NCBI RefSeq assembly: GCF_016920785.2
Contig: NW_024609879.1
Coordinates: 12,339,145 to 12,403,144, forward strand
DNA from: Ixodes scapularis
Lineage: Eukaryota > Arthropoda > Arachnida > Ixodida > Ixodidae
Direction of reading: 5' to 3'
DNA: 64,000 nucleotides
A program made the translations under genes and the position numbers. This document shows, one piece after another, positions 20,527 through 31,251 of this stretch (within the stretch, counting starts at the first letter, position 1; every line of letters begins with the position of its first letter). The notes beneath the pieces were generated by a model. It did no database searches, was not told the origin of the DNA, and worked only from the letters and a program-made list of their open reading frames with translations.

Positions 20527-22583
20527 AGAAAAATGAAAACCATGCTGGCCGGCCTGCCAGGAGTGCAGGTGTACTTGGATGACGTGTTGGTGGCTGAGCA
20601 GCCAGGAACTGAAAATCTGAGGGCTGTGCTGCAACGATTTCAAGACATGGGCGTGCGGCTGCGGCAGTCGAAATGTACTTCCAGGAAAAGTGAAATTTGC
20701 TACTTGCGCCACAGAGTGGACCAGGAAGGGCTCACCCTATCGAGAAGAATCTGGACATCATGCCGCAGGCCCCAAGCCCTAGGAGCGTAAGCAAGCTCCG
20801 TGCCTTTATTGGATTGTTCACGTATTATCATCGGTTTTTGCCAAATATGTCTACCTTGGTGGCACCGCTTTACGAGCCCTTAGAAAAAAATGAAGTATGG
20901 CAATGGGGACCGAGACAACGAGACGCCGTTGAAAGGGCCAAGACACTATTGCTAAAGTCTCCGTTGTTGACGTTCTTCGATTCCGCTAAACCACTCCGTC
21001 TGGAATGCGATGCCTCACCAACACGAGTGGGAGCTGTGCTGTCGCACCGATTGGGGTGTATAGACCGACCAATCTCATTCCGTTCCCGAAGCCTGACCTC
21101 AGCGGAAAAAAATTATTCTCAATTGGAGAAAGAGGCACCAGCCTTGGTTTTTGCCGTGACTCAGTTCAGGGATTACGTGCTAGGCCGACAGTTCGTCCTC
21201 GCTACCGACCACCAACCCCTGGTGGGTCTGCTGAGAGAGGACCGGCCGATTCCTCTGCTGGCATCGGGAAGAACTCAAAGGTGGGCACTTCTACTCAGTG
21301 ACTTCCAGTACAAGATCGAATTTCGTCCCGGAAAACTCAACGCGGACGCCCTCAGCCGGTTGCCCCTTTCACAGACCGAGAAGAGCCGAGAGGAGGAGCT
21401 ACCAGAGTACGTGTTCGCGATACAGTGGATGGATGAAGCGTTTCTGCCGGCACGGCATCTAAGAGAGCTCAGTGCCAAAGACAAAACACTTACTGCAGTA
21501 AAAAGCTTTGTAATGCGTGGCTGGCCGAAAAATTTAACCAAAGAACAGCATGAGCTGCATCCTTATTTTTGCAGAAGGCAGGAGTTGACTGTCGTCCAGG
21601 ACCTGCTGTACTGGGGACAGCGAGTCGTCATTCCAGGGGCAGTCCAGAAAGAGATGTTCAAGCTACTCCACGAGGCTCACTAGGGGGCGACGGCCATGAA
21701 AAGGGTATCCCGGACATTGTTTTAGTGGCCCGGATTGGACGGTGAGGTAGAACGACTGGCACGCCTTTGTCACAAGTGTACACAGGCTGCTCCTATGCCA
21801 CCAGCAAGCACCCCTGTTAACTGGCCAGAAACGGGAGAAAATTGGTCGCGGTAGCACATTGATTTTGCCGGGCCAATTGAAGACAAAATGCTACTGGTGG
21901 TAGTAGATTCACATACTAAGTGGATTGAAGTATGCGTAATGAGCTGTGCCGCCACTGAAGCCACCATAAGGAAGCTCAGAGAGATGTTCAGCCGATTCGG
22001 CTTACCACGTGCGATTGTGTCCGACAACGGGACTCAGTTTACTAGTCAGCAGTTTGGCGAGTTCCTGGAAAGTAATCACGTGGAGCATTTACGAACCGCC
22101 CCGTATCACCCACAATCTAATGGATTGGCAGAGCGGGCGGTCAGGACGGTGGAAGAGCACCTAGCAAAGTTGTCAACCGGGGATTTGGAAACGGAAGTGG
22201 CGAAAGTATTGCTGTCTTACCGTCGCACTCCACTGTCGGACGGAAAATCACCGGCCGAACTCTTACTCGGTTTCCAAGTACGCTCGCGCGTCGACACTGC
22301 TGTGCCGTCAAGACGAGTGTGCTCGCCTGACTTGCAGGTCCCAAGAATTCGCCCTCAGGCTGCCGTGTGGTACCGGAACTTCGGGCAAGGTGAAAAATGG
22401 TTGCCCGGGGTGGTGGAGAGCCAGCACGGAGCTCGCATAACTGTGGTCGCGACTCCTGGAGGCGACGTCCGCCGTCATCTAGATCAACTACGGCTACGGG
22501 AGGTCAAGGCGGAAATCAGCGAGGCCCCCGCCGCCAGCGGTTCAGCGGTACCTGCACCCTCTCCCAGGAGCCCTGCTGACTAG
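20527..22583 (+). pseudogene. gypsy RT-RNase H-integrase (second half)
   Basis: GVQVYLDDVLVAEQPG (near 20560-20605) is the RT catalytic box. A frameshift near 20740 moves reading to another frame. RT thumb (LRAFIGLFTYYHRFLPNMS) and RNase H (LECDASPTRVGAVLS; ATDHQPL) follow, then integrase with DFAGPIED, SDNGTQFTS and YHPQSNGLAERAVR, the DDE core. TAG codons lie at 21681, 21723 and 21852, and the frame closes with TAG at 22581. A further C-terminal piece (RRSTRTRKPIERLQL, ending near 22741) is in another frame. Confidence 0.88.
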
Positions 22584-22753
22584 TTGGCGTAGCCGCGCTA
22601 CCTACAGCCTCGGCCAGGAGCCCTGCGAACGAGTTGTACAGTGACGCAATGACCTCAAGCGAGTCAGAAGACAGCTTTGTGCCGTTCGAGCTGCGACGAT
22701 CCACCCGGACTCGGAAACCCATTGAACGCCTTCAATTATAAGATGCGGAGAAT

Positions 22754-22958
22754 TGGTATCACTTCGGCAGCGTCACCGAAGCGTGACGATACTGTTATCT
22801 ACTGTTTGTTTGTTTTATTATCTGTTTTGCCGTTGGCCCGTGGCAGCGCTATATATACTTCCACGCGTGTCCGGAATAAAGCGTTCTTACCGCGGTAGCC
22901 GGCCTGCCTGTTTGGTCTTCGCGGTTCTGTCCTACCGCGAGATGACCAAGTGACAACA
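22754..22958 (+). repeat. 3' LTR of gypsy element (205 bp)
   Basis: Begins TGGTATCACTTCGG and ends GTGACAACA. It carries the same TATA-like box and AATAAA signal as the 5' LTR and keeps CpGs that the 5' copy has lost. The target duplication GAATG follows immediately. Confidence 0.9.
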
Positions 22959-22963
22959 GAATG

Positions 22964-23475
22964 AAAGTTTCAGGATCTCCTATTTTATTTATAAAATCAT
23001 ACCTGTAACTACAAGGTAAAACTTTGTTATTTATCTACATAGTTAATATGTACTCCTAATGATTTTGGCAACATCAATAACGCGACATAACAACACATAT
23101 AGTCGCATCATTCCTTGCATCTGTAAATGTATTTCAGTTTTATTTCGACTGTTAACTTCATTCTTCTTCATTTAGTTGGATTTCCGTTTGTGCTGAGGAA
23201 GTTGGCTAGATGGAGCCCCATCATACGGGTTATGAACTCATCAGCTAGTCGAGCACGAGTATTGTGCTCCTTCATTTTATTTCGTGGGAATAAAGATAAT
23301 GGCTGATTAATTAAACAATTGATTCATTAAATAAGTGATTAATTGATTTCTTGACTGAGTCGTTGCTAAAAATATTTCTTGGGACTCTGTGAAACCAACA
23401 GAGATCACTTAGAGCGAGGCCAGGGGAGTAGGGAAAATATGAAATCGATTTATAACAGTTTTTGTAAAGAAACCT
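22964..23475. other. No recognised gene
   Basis: AT-rich, with ATTGATTAATTGATT-like runs at 23300-23360. No exon or repeat boundary recognised. Confidence 0.4.
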
Positions 23476-23760
23476 TTAAGGCAATGGCGCACGATAAGCC
23501 GAAGCATTGTCGTGGTGCATGCTCAGAACTGCGGCTTTTACCGTTGGGGTTTTCTCCGAGGCGGAACTACATTTTTTTCCACAGCCTTTTCTTCCGAATG
23601 CAGCCATCACTGCCATGCCCTTCGGGATAGATTGGGTGAGGATAACGCCTCTATCCTCCTCGAATATGGTCACTGGAGAACTCGCGATAGCGCGAAACAT
23701 TGGTGGCGGGGAGCCGCAGTGCCCCGATTATTTGATCTGACACTTGGTTTTGGAATTATA
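23476..23760 (-). pseudogene. Tc1/mariner-type transposase fragment
   Basis: Minus-strand frames read DRGVILTQSIPKGMAV followed, about 40 residues on, by SMHHDNASAYRAP. This is the order found in mariner transposases, where the second catalytic aspartate lies in LHHDNAxxH. Upstream, the frame near 23.70-23.75 kb (NRGTAAPRHQC) fits the preceding SxxTAxPR block. Only the middle of the DDE domain survives and no inverted repeats were found. Confidence 0.6.
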
Positions 23761-25289
23761 AGTGAGCATACACCTTTATTTGTCATTTACACTATTGACG
23801 AAATTTATCCAATATTCACATCGTCATCACGAAACAAAATCGTCTGAACGCACGCACTTGACGAAAACAAATAATTACTCGCTGCTTGCAGCATGTAAAC
23901 GTTGACATTTTTGTATTTAAACGTTGGTGTGATTACGACTTTCTTTATACTTACAACCAATCTACAGCGAAGCCCTGCAGCACGCAACTCCGACAAGAGG
24001 CCGCTGCGAAGCGGTGCTAAAACTTGGCCCTTTGTTCAGGCAGAGCATATTGCGCTTTGAATACACTGGTATTTATTGATGTCGCTCGCCTATTTGGTTG
24101 CAAATTTAGTCACCAGATGTTTGTTAACTGAACACGAGCTATTTAGATTGTTTAAAGTTCTTAGCGTGGCACATGCATTGTCGAATTTAAACATTTAAAC
24201 TGTTTTACTTCTTTGTGCTTACCCCCTTGCGAAACGCGCTACGGAACGTTGACGCGAATTGAATTCCACAAATTCCCAGTCCCAGTAGTCAATTCATAGC
24301 AAGTGCGTGTCCACTTCAGCCAATGCCCAATTAGGTCCCTTCTTGAGTGCCCCGAAAGAGAGCACAAAACATAAGGTACGACGGATTTACTGTCTTTCAG
24401 TTGGACATCTCTGAGGAAAGCAGCTCTTCTTTTCTCGTCCCGTAACCGACCATCTTCGAGCTCACCGTCCAAGCTCTGCCAACTGCAGCTCTCGTCCTCC
24501 TCTTCCTCGGCCCCCGCGGGCCCATGTCCGGCCGCCTTGCGGCCGAGACTCCTACAAGTCTTATCCCAACCATTGCTTCCGAGATTTGTGGCGCACAAAG
24601 CTCTTCTCAATCACTTCGAAACGCTCTTTATCCAGCAGAAGGAGCCTACTGCACAGCATCTCCCCAGCTCCACAAGACGGGGTGGACGGAGAGCCGTTTA
24701 TGATGCTAAGAACAGCATCATAGACGACGATGAAGAAAATTTCAGAAAGCTATACCTGGTGACCGCCGCGCTACGTTTTGAGCCCTGGACATAAATGCCT
24801 TGGGGATTGCACCTGCCTACTTCGAATGACCCACCTACTACAGCCCGATGCGTTTACCGCAATGAGCCACCACACCACCATGCCGAACAGACTGCCAGGG
24901 CGTTACCACCTAAAACATTAATTGAACAGATTGGAAGGTCACCGAGGCTCACTGGCTGACTCGCTTCAGCCGCCATTAAGCTTTCAAAACGCAGGCAGCG
25001 GTTTTCGCGAGGATCAAAAGAGCACGTTGTCCTCATCTGGCATATTATATCGTCCCATTATCACCATACTCTATGCGGGTCCCTGCGGGTCTCGATAATA
25101 CGGGCTGCTGCCTTTCTGTTTAGCTGCGGCTCTCCTGCGCCAATAAATATTATTAATTATATAGAATTCTTTAGCTACTTTACCCGGCTTTCGCGACACG
25201 GGATCTGGCCTCAATTGCGCCGTGCATACGCAGGTGCCGCGCGTTCGGGGATCGGCAGCACGCATTCCAATACATTTGCATCCTCTTCA
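23761..25289. other. No recognised gene; one acidic minus-strand open frame
   Basis: A 123-codon minus frame at 24239-24610 is acidic in the middle (GAEEEEDESCSW) and shows no domain I recognise. GC content rises at 24430-24560. The remainder, including 24850-25200, has only short frames. Nothing here is supported as a gene. Confidence 0.3.
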
Positions 25290-25600
25290 AAGGAGCTGCC
25301 GTCCTTGGCGTCGTCCTCGACGTCGTTTTTGACATCTAGAGATCTAGATGTTCTAGAGATCGTTCTTGAGGTCGTACTAGAGATCGTTCTAAACGTCACC
25401 TTTAACTTCGCCGTTGACGTCGTCCTTAACGACATTCTTGAGGCTGTCATAGAGGTCCTCCTAGATATCCTCCTAGACGTGGACATCTTGGACGTCGTTT
25501 CTAAGGTCGTCCTAGAGGTGATCCTTGAGAACACCCTAGAGGTTGTCCTACAGGTCGTCCTAGACGTCGCCTTTGACGTCGTCCTCTAGAGCGTCGTCCT
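25290..25600. repeat. Degenerate 12-bp tandem repeat with GACGTC cores
   Basis: About 25 units of a 12-mer close to GACGTCGTCCTT / GAGGTCGTCCTA run through the block. The period is a multiple of three, so plus and minus frames of over 100 codons are open but composed of Val/Leu/Asp or Arg/Thr/Ser only. It is a second, unrelated repeat that concentrates GACGTC. Confidence 0.8.
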
Positions 25601-25615
25601 CGACAACATCCTAGC

Positions 25616-25800
25616 AAGCAGATAAAACTGCGCAGCGCATACACGGAGTGACAGTAGCCACACATTGAGATTTGCGCCCAAGCCAGGGAGCCATCATTCA
25701 GGGCGGCGGTGCAAGCAGATAAACTTACGCTGTGCATACGCGGAGCGCCAGTACGCACATATTCACATTTATGCCCAATCTATGAAGCAATTATTGGTTT
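25616..25800 (+). repeat. 92-bp tandem duplication
   Basis: AAGCAGATAAA recurs at about 25617 and 25709. Both copies continue with TGCATACxCGGAG and then TTxxGCCCAA. Two diverged copies are present and no function is apparent. Confidence 0.7.
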
Positions 25801-26278
25801 CAGTTGATGCAATTTGGTACATGGTCAATGATGGTCGCTCGAGACACGATGCAAGCCCTTTCTTTCGTTAAGGTGTTGCTGACCGTTGCCCTTGCTGCGA
25901 CTTCGCCAACCTCGCTAGAAAACCTTCTGCACGACCGGCTGACACGGGATGACTCACGGATCGCCGCATAGCGTGTCTAAACAGGCCCGCCATTGCTTTC
26001 ACATACCACGTGACTTACAGGGCCCGACCCGGACGCGCACACCTTCGACTCCTGGGAACACGCAGTCTCGGGGACGTCACGAGACTCCTGCTTCCGGGGA
26101 TGGCTACAAAAACCCACCACGCGGGACGACCGGTCGGGGCACGACATCGCCCGAGGCACGATGCGAACCCTATCTTTTGTTCAGTTTGGTCCCCTTTCTA
26201 AAGCCACCTGTTATCGTAGTGCCGATTTGTGTTTGATGGCGATGTTGTGCCCCTACGACCTGTCTGACTATCGTAGGC

Positions 26279-27108
26279 ATGTTCTCGCGTTTTTGTCAAG
26301 TACCTTTATGTTTGTTATTTATCCCTGTTCCTACTGAAAATGTCAAGTTGTCGGGTGACATCGAAACGAACCCAGGTCCAACGGGGGGGGGGGGGGGGGG
26401 GGGGGGGAGGGGGGGGGCGGGGTTAAATAGCATTCTTGAACTTATCACCAGCATTAAAAGGAGCCAGATCGATGTGCTTGCCGAGCTTGTGCGGGTTCAG
26501 AGCGCTGAAAAGGCTACCGACGAAAATGTGAGTGAACTTCCTGATAGAGTGAGAGCTCTCGTGGCCCAGTTTTCCGCAGTGAATGCTTCTCCCGTCCCCT
26601 ACGTTCTTGACCATGAGGCCTCTGCCGGTATTGTGTCACAACTTTGCGAGGTAAATTCGCGATGCGGTGATGCTGAGCATACATTGTAGAGGTATATATA
26701 TTTTTTTTGGCATTCCGGACTCCCAATCCGAAACATGGACCCAGTCGGATGAGAAGGTGATCCGGATTTGTGCACAAAGCCAGCGCGTGAAATTAAGCCC
26801 CGATAACCTGGAACGGTCCCACCGGCTGGGAAAGTTCTCGGCGAACGAAAATCGAACAATCATCGTGAGATTCTTGCGCTTCAAGGAAAGGCAGAACGTC
26901 TTATTCTCTGGAGGAAAACTAAAGGAAACACAGTAGCGGTGCGTGAGGACCTCTCGCACTCCCTGTTCAAAATTCGCTGTGACAAACTGTACGTCATTGA
27001 CAGGTGTTTCCAGTACGACCTTGCGGCCGACACGGTCACAGACATTCCTAGATGGCAGCGAAAATTTCTCATGATCGATCACCGTCGCCCGTTACTACGG
27101 GACGTATA
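26279..27108 (+). pseudogene. CR1 ORF1 with 2A recoding peptide
   Basis: The frame opens at 26279 with a short hydrophobic leader and reaches LSGDIETNPGP at 26348-26380. The DxExNPGP core (26357-26380) is the 2A ribosome-skipping motif known in CR1/L2-type LINEs. It is followed by a 25-G run (26383-26407) encoding glycines, then a coiled-coil segment. After a frameshift near 26690 come the RNA-binding blocks IPDSQSETW, SPDNLERSHRLGKF and IIVRFLRFKERQNVL. A third frame carries VREDLSHSLFKIRCDKLYV. It would have bound LINE RNA; the 2A would have split the leader from the body. Confidence 0.8.
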
Positions 27109-28286
27109 ATGACTTCGAACCATACGTTCACGTTCACGAATATCCGTAGCCTTCTTTCCAAACGTGAGCAGCTCAGTGGCTTTATTTAAGATAATAATTT
27201 TAGCATTGTCATTGTACAGAAACGGACTAAAGCCTGAGACAAGTGACAGGGAAATTCTTCCTCATAACTTAATGCTTAATATTTACCGATACGATTGGTC
27301 CGCACTGAAAGGAGGGGGTGTGCTAAGAGCGGTAAAAAAGCATTTCTTTTTTTCATATTAATACCAGCTCCAATATCGAGGCTCCTTTTGTTTGTGTTAC
27401 ATCGTCTTGCACGAAAATTATTATCTGTGTCTACTACCGACCTCCATATTATTGCGGCATGTTTTGTCACGAGCTTCATTCTCCGCTGCTTGAAATTGAT
27501 GAGCGGTACTAAAGATCAAATGGCTTATTCTTTGGCGAATTTAACTTCCCTATCATAGATTCGCTTAGTCTAACAACTAGTGGCTCCAGTGAAGCAAAGG
27601 ATTTCCTCGATGTATGCTTAAACTATAATCTCAACCAAGTCATCAACAAACCTACACGTGAAGACAACATGCTTGATCTTGTTCTTATGACGTCCCCAGA
27701 CCGGGTGACATCCATCAGCCAAATAAAAGGTTTTAGCGACCACAACTGGCTGACCATGGAGTTATCCTTACCCATTCATTATAGAAACCCATCCTCAAAA
27801 TTATTAAGGACTACTCCAAATGCCCATGTCGACGCAAAGAACAGCAATCTTTCTGTACATTTACCGATATATACCTCCAGTGGTGACTCTAGGCCAGCGG
27901 AACAGAACTGGTTACTTTATAAACACAAGTTAAATAATCTCGCTGACCTGTTTGAACAATCTGATCACATACGGAGGGATTATTGCAACCCATGGTGTAA
28001 CAAAGAATTAAGGTTTCTCAACAATAAGAAAACGATTGTCTAGAAGAGCAAGGCGCCTAAACTGCGAGGCTGCCTGGGATGCCTACTTTTTTGTCTCAAG
28101 ACCTACTCTCGTGACTTCGCATGGATAAACAAAAGTTCTTTTTTGAGAATCTTCCTAGTATCCTGCCTGACCACCCTAAAATATTCTGGAGCATAATATC
28201 CCCTAACTAATGTTCCTCCTCTATCCAGCAAACCGATGAGGACGGGTCCCTAATATCTGAAACTAACTGTGAAACAGTATTAAATG
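27109..28286 (+). pseudogene. CR1 ORF2, endonuclease part
   Basis: It starts TFTFTNIRSLLSKREQL (the NIRSL start of CR1 AP-endonucleases). It continues through several frames to a DLVLMTSPDRV segment and GFSDHNWLTMEL, the SDHxxL catalytic end of the endonuclease fold. The linker (NPWCNKELR) leads toward reverse transcriptase. The frame stops at the Penelope insertion and resumes in phase at 31264. Internal stops lie near 27187 and 28041. Confidence 0.75.
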
Positions 28287-28555
28287 TAGTAGAGTGGACA
28301 GATGGGCGAGTTTGTAGATATTGAACATAGTTACAGTTGCGCACAAAAGGACAAGCACAGAGAAGAGGAACAAATAGACGGCACACACAACTCATGTATT
28401 AACAAAAGAGGAAAAGAAAGTGGTACAGAACGCGGAATCCGCTCGAGCGTTGGCCACACAGGCACGAGGGACCACAGGCCCGAGGGCTCGAGTGGGACAC
28501 GCAAAAATTACCCACACAGAAAAGATTTTAAGAAGGCAATGTTCTCCTCTGTTAA

Positions 28556-28718
28556 AGGCCGACGTACAACCTCGGCTTTCTGGAGGGAAGATAATCCTCT
28601 TATCGCTCCCCTCTCCTAAGCTGCGAGGGAAGTCAAGTTGGGGCAAGGTAAAAAGTGGAGAGGATATAGGAAAGGAGGAAGCGGGCAAAAGCGGAAAGCG
28701 CGAAATGTACGTCGGCCT
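28556..28718. mobile_element. 163-bp MITE in a TTAA site
   Basis: Perfect 13-bp terminal inverted repeats AGGCCGACGTACA lie inside a duplicated TTAA (28552-28555, 28719-28722). The matching position in the inverted right arm (about 31008-31015) has a single TTAA in the same context (CTGTTAATAAAACAG), which is the empty site. TTAA targeting is typical of piggyBac-type transposition; the ends are not the usual piggyBac CCY, so the family is open. Confidence 0.88.
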
Positions 28719-28739
28719 TTAATGAAACAGACGGAAAGC

Positions 28740-29040
28740 TAACACATCGCTCGCCCATGCTTAGGATAGTAAAGGCTTCGAAAATGTCTCTCGTGTGTTT
28801 TTCTCGGTACCTGCCTATTATCTTGGTTTTGGCTAAGGATGGCTTACAATTACAGGATTTACAGTGCAGGGGTAAATGGCCCCCCACCGTAGACTTTAGA
28901 GAGAGATTGTGCTCTCGTAGCCGGTCGTTCACACACCGTCCGGTCTGTCCAACGTAGCTTTTACCATATGAAAGGGGGATACTATATACTACAATCAGGA
29001 AGCAGGACACATAAAAGTGGGAGTGGGTCTTGTGGCACAT
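28740..29040 (-). pseudogene. Penelope GIY-YIG endonuclease, left inverted arm
   Basis: The minus strand reads VVYSIPLSYGKSYVGQTGRC then VNDRLREHNLSLKS and a CKSCNCKPSLAKTKIIGRY zinc-like segment. This copy is uninterrupted across the domain, unlike the right-arm copy, which has one stop. It lies in the 5' inverted arm, so it is a by-product of insertion and not part of the sense transcript. Confidence 0.8.
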
Positions 29041-29439
29041 ACGTTTTTTTTTTTAATTTTTTGCCTTAGCATGAACGTTTTGACAAATTTGAGCCATATT
29101 TGGTTGGCTCACATCACTAAAGGAACCCCGTACCGGCTAGCCACCTTTTTTAAGATTGTGGGAAATTCTACGCGGATATGGGATGAACACAATTTTTTTT
29201 TTTTTTGTCAAAAGCGGGCTTAGGTTTTTGAGCTCCCCCCACTCTCTTGACCAGTGTTCCCACTACCTCAGTTAGCACCTGCAAATTGAAAGCCCGAAGA
29301 TGTCAGCCTGTCAATTTGAGCTTCAAAATCACAAAACAAAAGCGTGATTTGGAGGCCGATAAAGAAGGCTGATTCGTGGTAATGCCTGAAGGCATGTACA
29401 ATGAAAAAGCCTGCGCAGCAACACAAAAGAACTTTTGAC

Positions 29440-30440
29440 AGGTGCAGATTGGGATGAAAACTGTACAGAGCCAGGCTCTCAGTCTGTTTGAACGTCTCAC
29501 GTTAACACAGTTAGCCGCCAACATAAGAAAAGCAGAAGAGCTGCACTTAAAAATCTTGTTTAGTGCCAAAACACACAAGGAAGCATGTTCATTCCGAGCT
29601 TTTGTCACTGTAAGAGGTTCGTGGCAACGGCAAGTGTCGACATATTCGTAAAAACATCTTTCAGGGTTAAAAATAACGACCCCCTTTTTGATCAGCAATT
29701 CGGAGGCTGTTCTTGAATTTCTGAAGAGAAATGACTTTAACAATCACAGTGTCTTCAGCGTGGATGTTCAGGACCTCTTCTACTCACTTCCCCATGATTC
29801 CTTGCTCGCCTCTGTCAGGTCCTGCATTGAGTCACGTGATGAACTTTCGTTCCGGAACTCAAGTGGGGTAACCTTAGAAAGTTTCCTAGACTTCTCCTTT
29901 TCTATCTTAATTCCACTTTCATAGGGTGGCAAAAAGGGTTTATTTGCAAAAGTCGGGTGTGTGCGTTGGCTCATGTGTAGCACCGGTTTTAAGCGGTTTT
30001 TCTTTCGGGTGTTGACCGTGCTATTGAGTCTTCCATTGATCCTACGGCTGTTACAAAATTGTTTAAATATGTCGATGACTTCCTGTTAGTGTACAAAAAA
30101 GAAACAGTCAATGATGATCTCTGTAAGACAATAAACATTTTCCACAAATGTGGTTTAAAACTTGTCTTTACCCGTGAAACGCCAAAGGAAGGAATTTTGC
30201 AATTTCTGGACATATCGCTTTCCCTGCTACCCAATCACCTGTGCTGGACCTTTTCCCCTCGTTCCAAGAAAGGCATCGTAAACTACACGTCCTCTCACTC
30301 CAAAGTCGTTAAAAGGGGTACAGCTATGTCATGCCTTACAAGCTCATTAAAAAAGTCTTGTTTTCATACCCTCCAATGTAGTTTTGAAGCTCAAATTGGA
30401 GAGGCTGACATCCTCGGGCTTTTGAATGCAGGTGCTGACT
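29440..30440 (+). pseudogene. Penelope-like reverse transcriptase
   Basis: Across frames: LHLKILFSAKTHKEA (finger region), FSVDVQDLFYSLPHDSLL (motif A; catalytic aspartate replaced in the usual DxxDLYYS context), VCVGSCVAPVLS (motif B region near 29965) and FKYVDDFLLVYKKE (motif C with YVDD, near 30062-30103). FLDISLSLL and CWTFSPRSKKG follow. It is telomerase-related RT of the Penelope group. Frameshifts occur near 29650, 29920 and 30000. Confidence 0.82.
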
Positions 30441-30690
30441 GAGGTGGTGGGAACACTGGTCAAGAGAATGAAGGGAGCTCAAAAACCTAAGCCCACCTTT
30501 GACAAAAAAAGAATTGTGGTCGTCCCCGTATATGCATAGAATTGCTCACAATCTTAAAAAGGTGGCTAGCCGGTACGGAGTTCCTTTAGAGACGTCAGCC
30601 GCCCCCCCCCCCCCCCCCCCCCATAAAAGAAGGGTAAAATGTGCCAAAAACTTTATGCTAAAGTAAAAAAACAACAAAAAAAAACAACAT

Positions 30691-31030
30691 ATGTGCCACA
30701 AAAACCACTCCCACTTTTATGTGCCCTGCTCCCCGAGTGTAGTATGTAGTATCCCGCTTTCATGTGGTAAACGCTACGTTGGACAGACCGGACGGTGTGT
30801 GAACGACCGGCTACGCGAGCACAATCTCTCTCTAAAGTCTACGGTGGGGGGCCATCGACCCGTGCACTGTTAATCCTGTAATTGTACGCCATCCTTAGCA
30901 AAAACCAAGATAATAGGCAGGTACCGAGAAAAACACACCAGAGAGATTTTTCAAGCCTTTATTACCCTAAGCCTGGGCGAGCGATGTGTTAGCGTCCTGT
31001 CTGTTTTATTAACAGATGAGGAAATTTTCT
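30691..31030 (+). pseudogene. Penelope GIY-YIG endonuclease, sense copy
   Basis: VVCSIPLSCGKRYVGQTGRC and VNDRLREHNLSLKS are followed by a stop at the histidine/cysteine segment (HRPVHC stop SCNCTPSLAKTK). This is the sense-strand C-terminal domain. A 22-C run (30601-30622) and A-rich stretch separate it from the RT part. Confidence 0.8.
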
Positions 31031-31251
31031 TCTTAAAACCTTTTTCGTGTCGGTAATTTTACATGTCACCCTCGAGCCCTCTGGCCTGTGGTCCCTCGTG
31101 CCTGTGTAGCCAACGCTCGAGCGGATTCCGCGTTCTGTACCACTTTCTTTTCCTCTTTCGTTAATACATGAGTTGTGAGTCTGCGCTTGCCTGTCGTCTA
31201 CGTGTTCCTCTTCTCTGTCCTTGTCCTTGTGTGCGGAACTGTAACTATGTT

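Larger units (their letters stand above)
18587..22958 (+). mobile_element. Ty3/gypsy LTR retrotransposon with both LTRs
   Basis: 4.37 kb between identical 5-bp target duplications GAATG (18582-18586, 22959-22963). Order is LTR, primer-binding site, gag with zinc knuckle, protease, reverse transcriptase, RNase H, integrase, LTR, all on the plus strand. Gag is shorter than usual, suggesting an internal deletion near 18916-19000. LTR divergence of about 5% implies an old but not ancient insertion. All internal nonsense codons in the coding frames are TAG. Confidence 0.9.
28287..31251 (+). mobile_element. Penelope-like element with long inverted arms
   Basis: It is flanked by a 12-bp target duplication CAGTATTAAATG (28275-28286, 31252-31263). 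A short lead (TAGTAGAGTGGACAGATGGG) is followed by the left arm (about 28315-29345), an inverted copy of the right arm (about 30385-31251). Each arm carries the end of the RT gene and a GIY-YIG endonuclease; the unique middle carries the rest of RT. Such inverted partial copies at the 5' side are known for Penelope elements. The left arm is longer because it holds a 163-bp MITE. The copy has stops and is inactive. Confidence 0.85.

Noticed and set aside
28633..29040. Independent GIY-YIG homing endonuclease or repair gene
   Set aside because: Its sequence is an inverted duplicate of the Penelope C-terminal domain at 30691-31030 and lies in that element's left arm.
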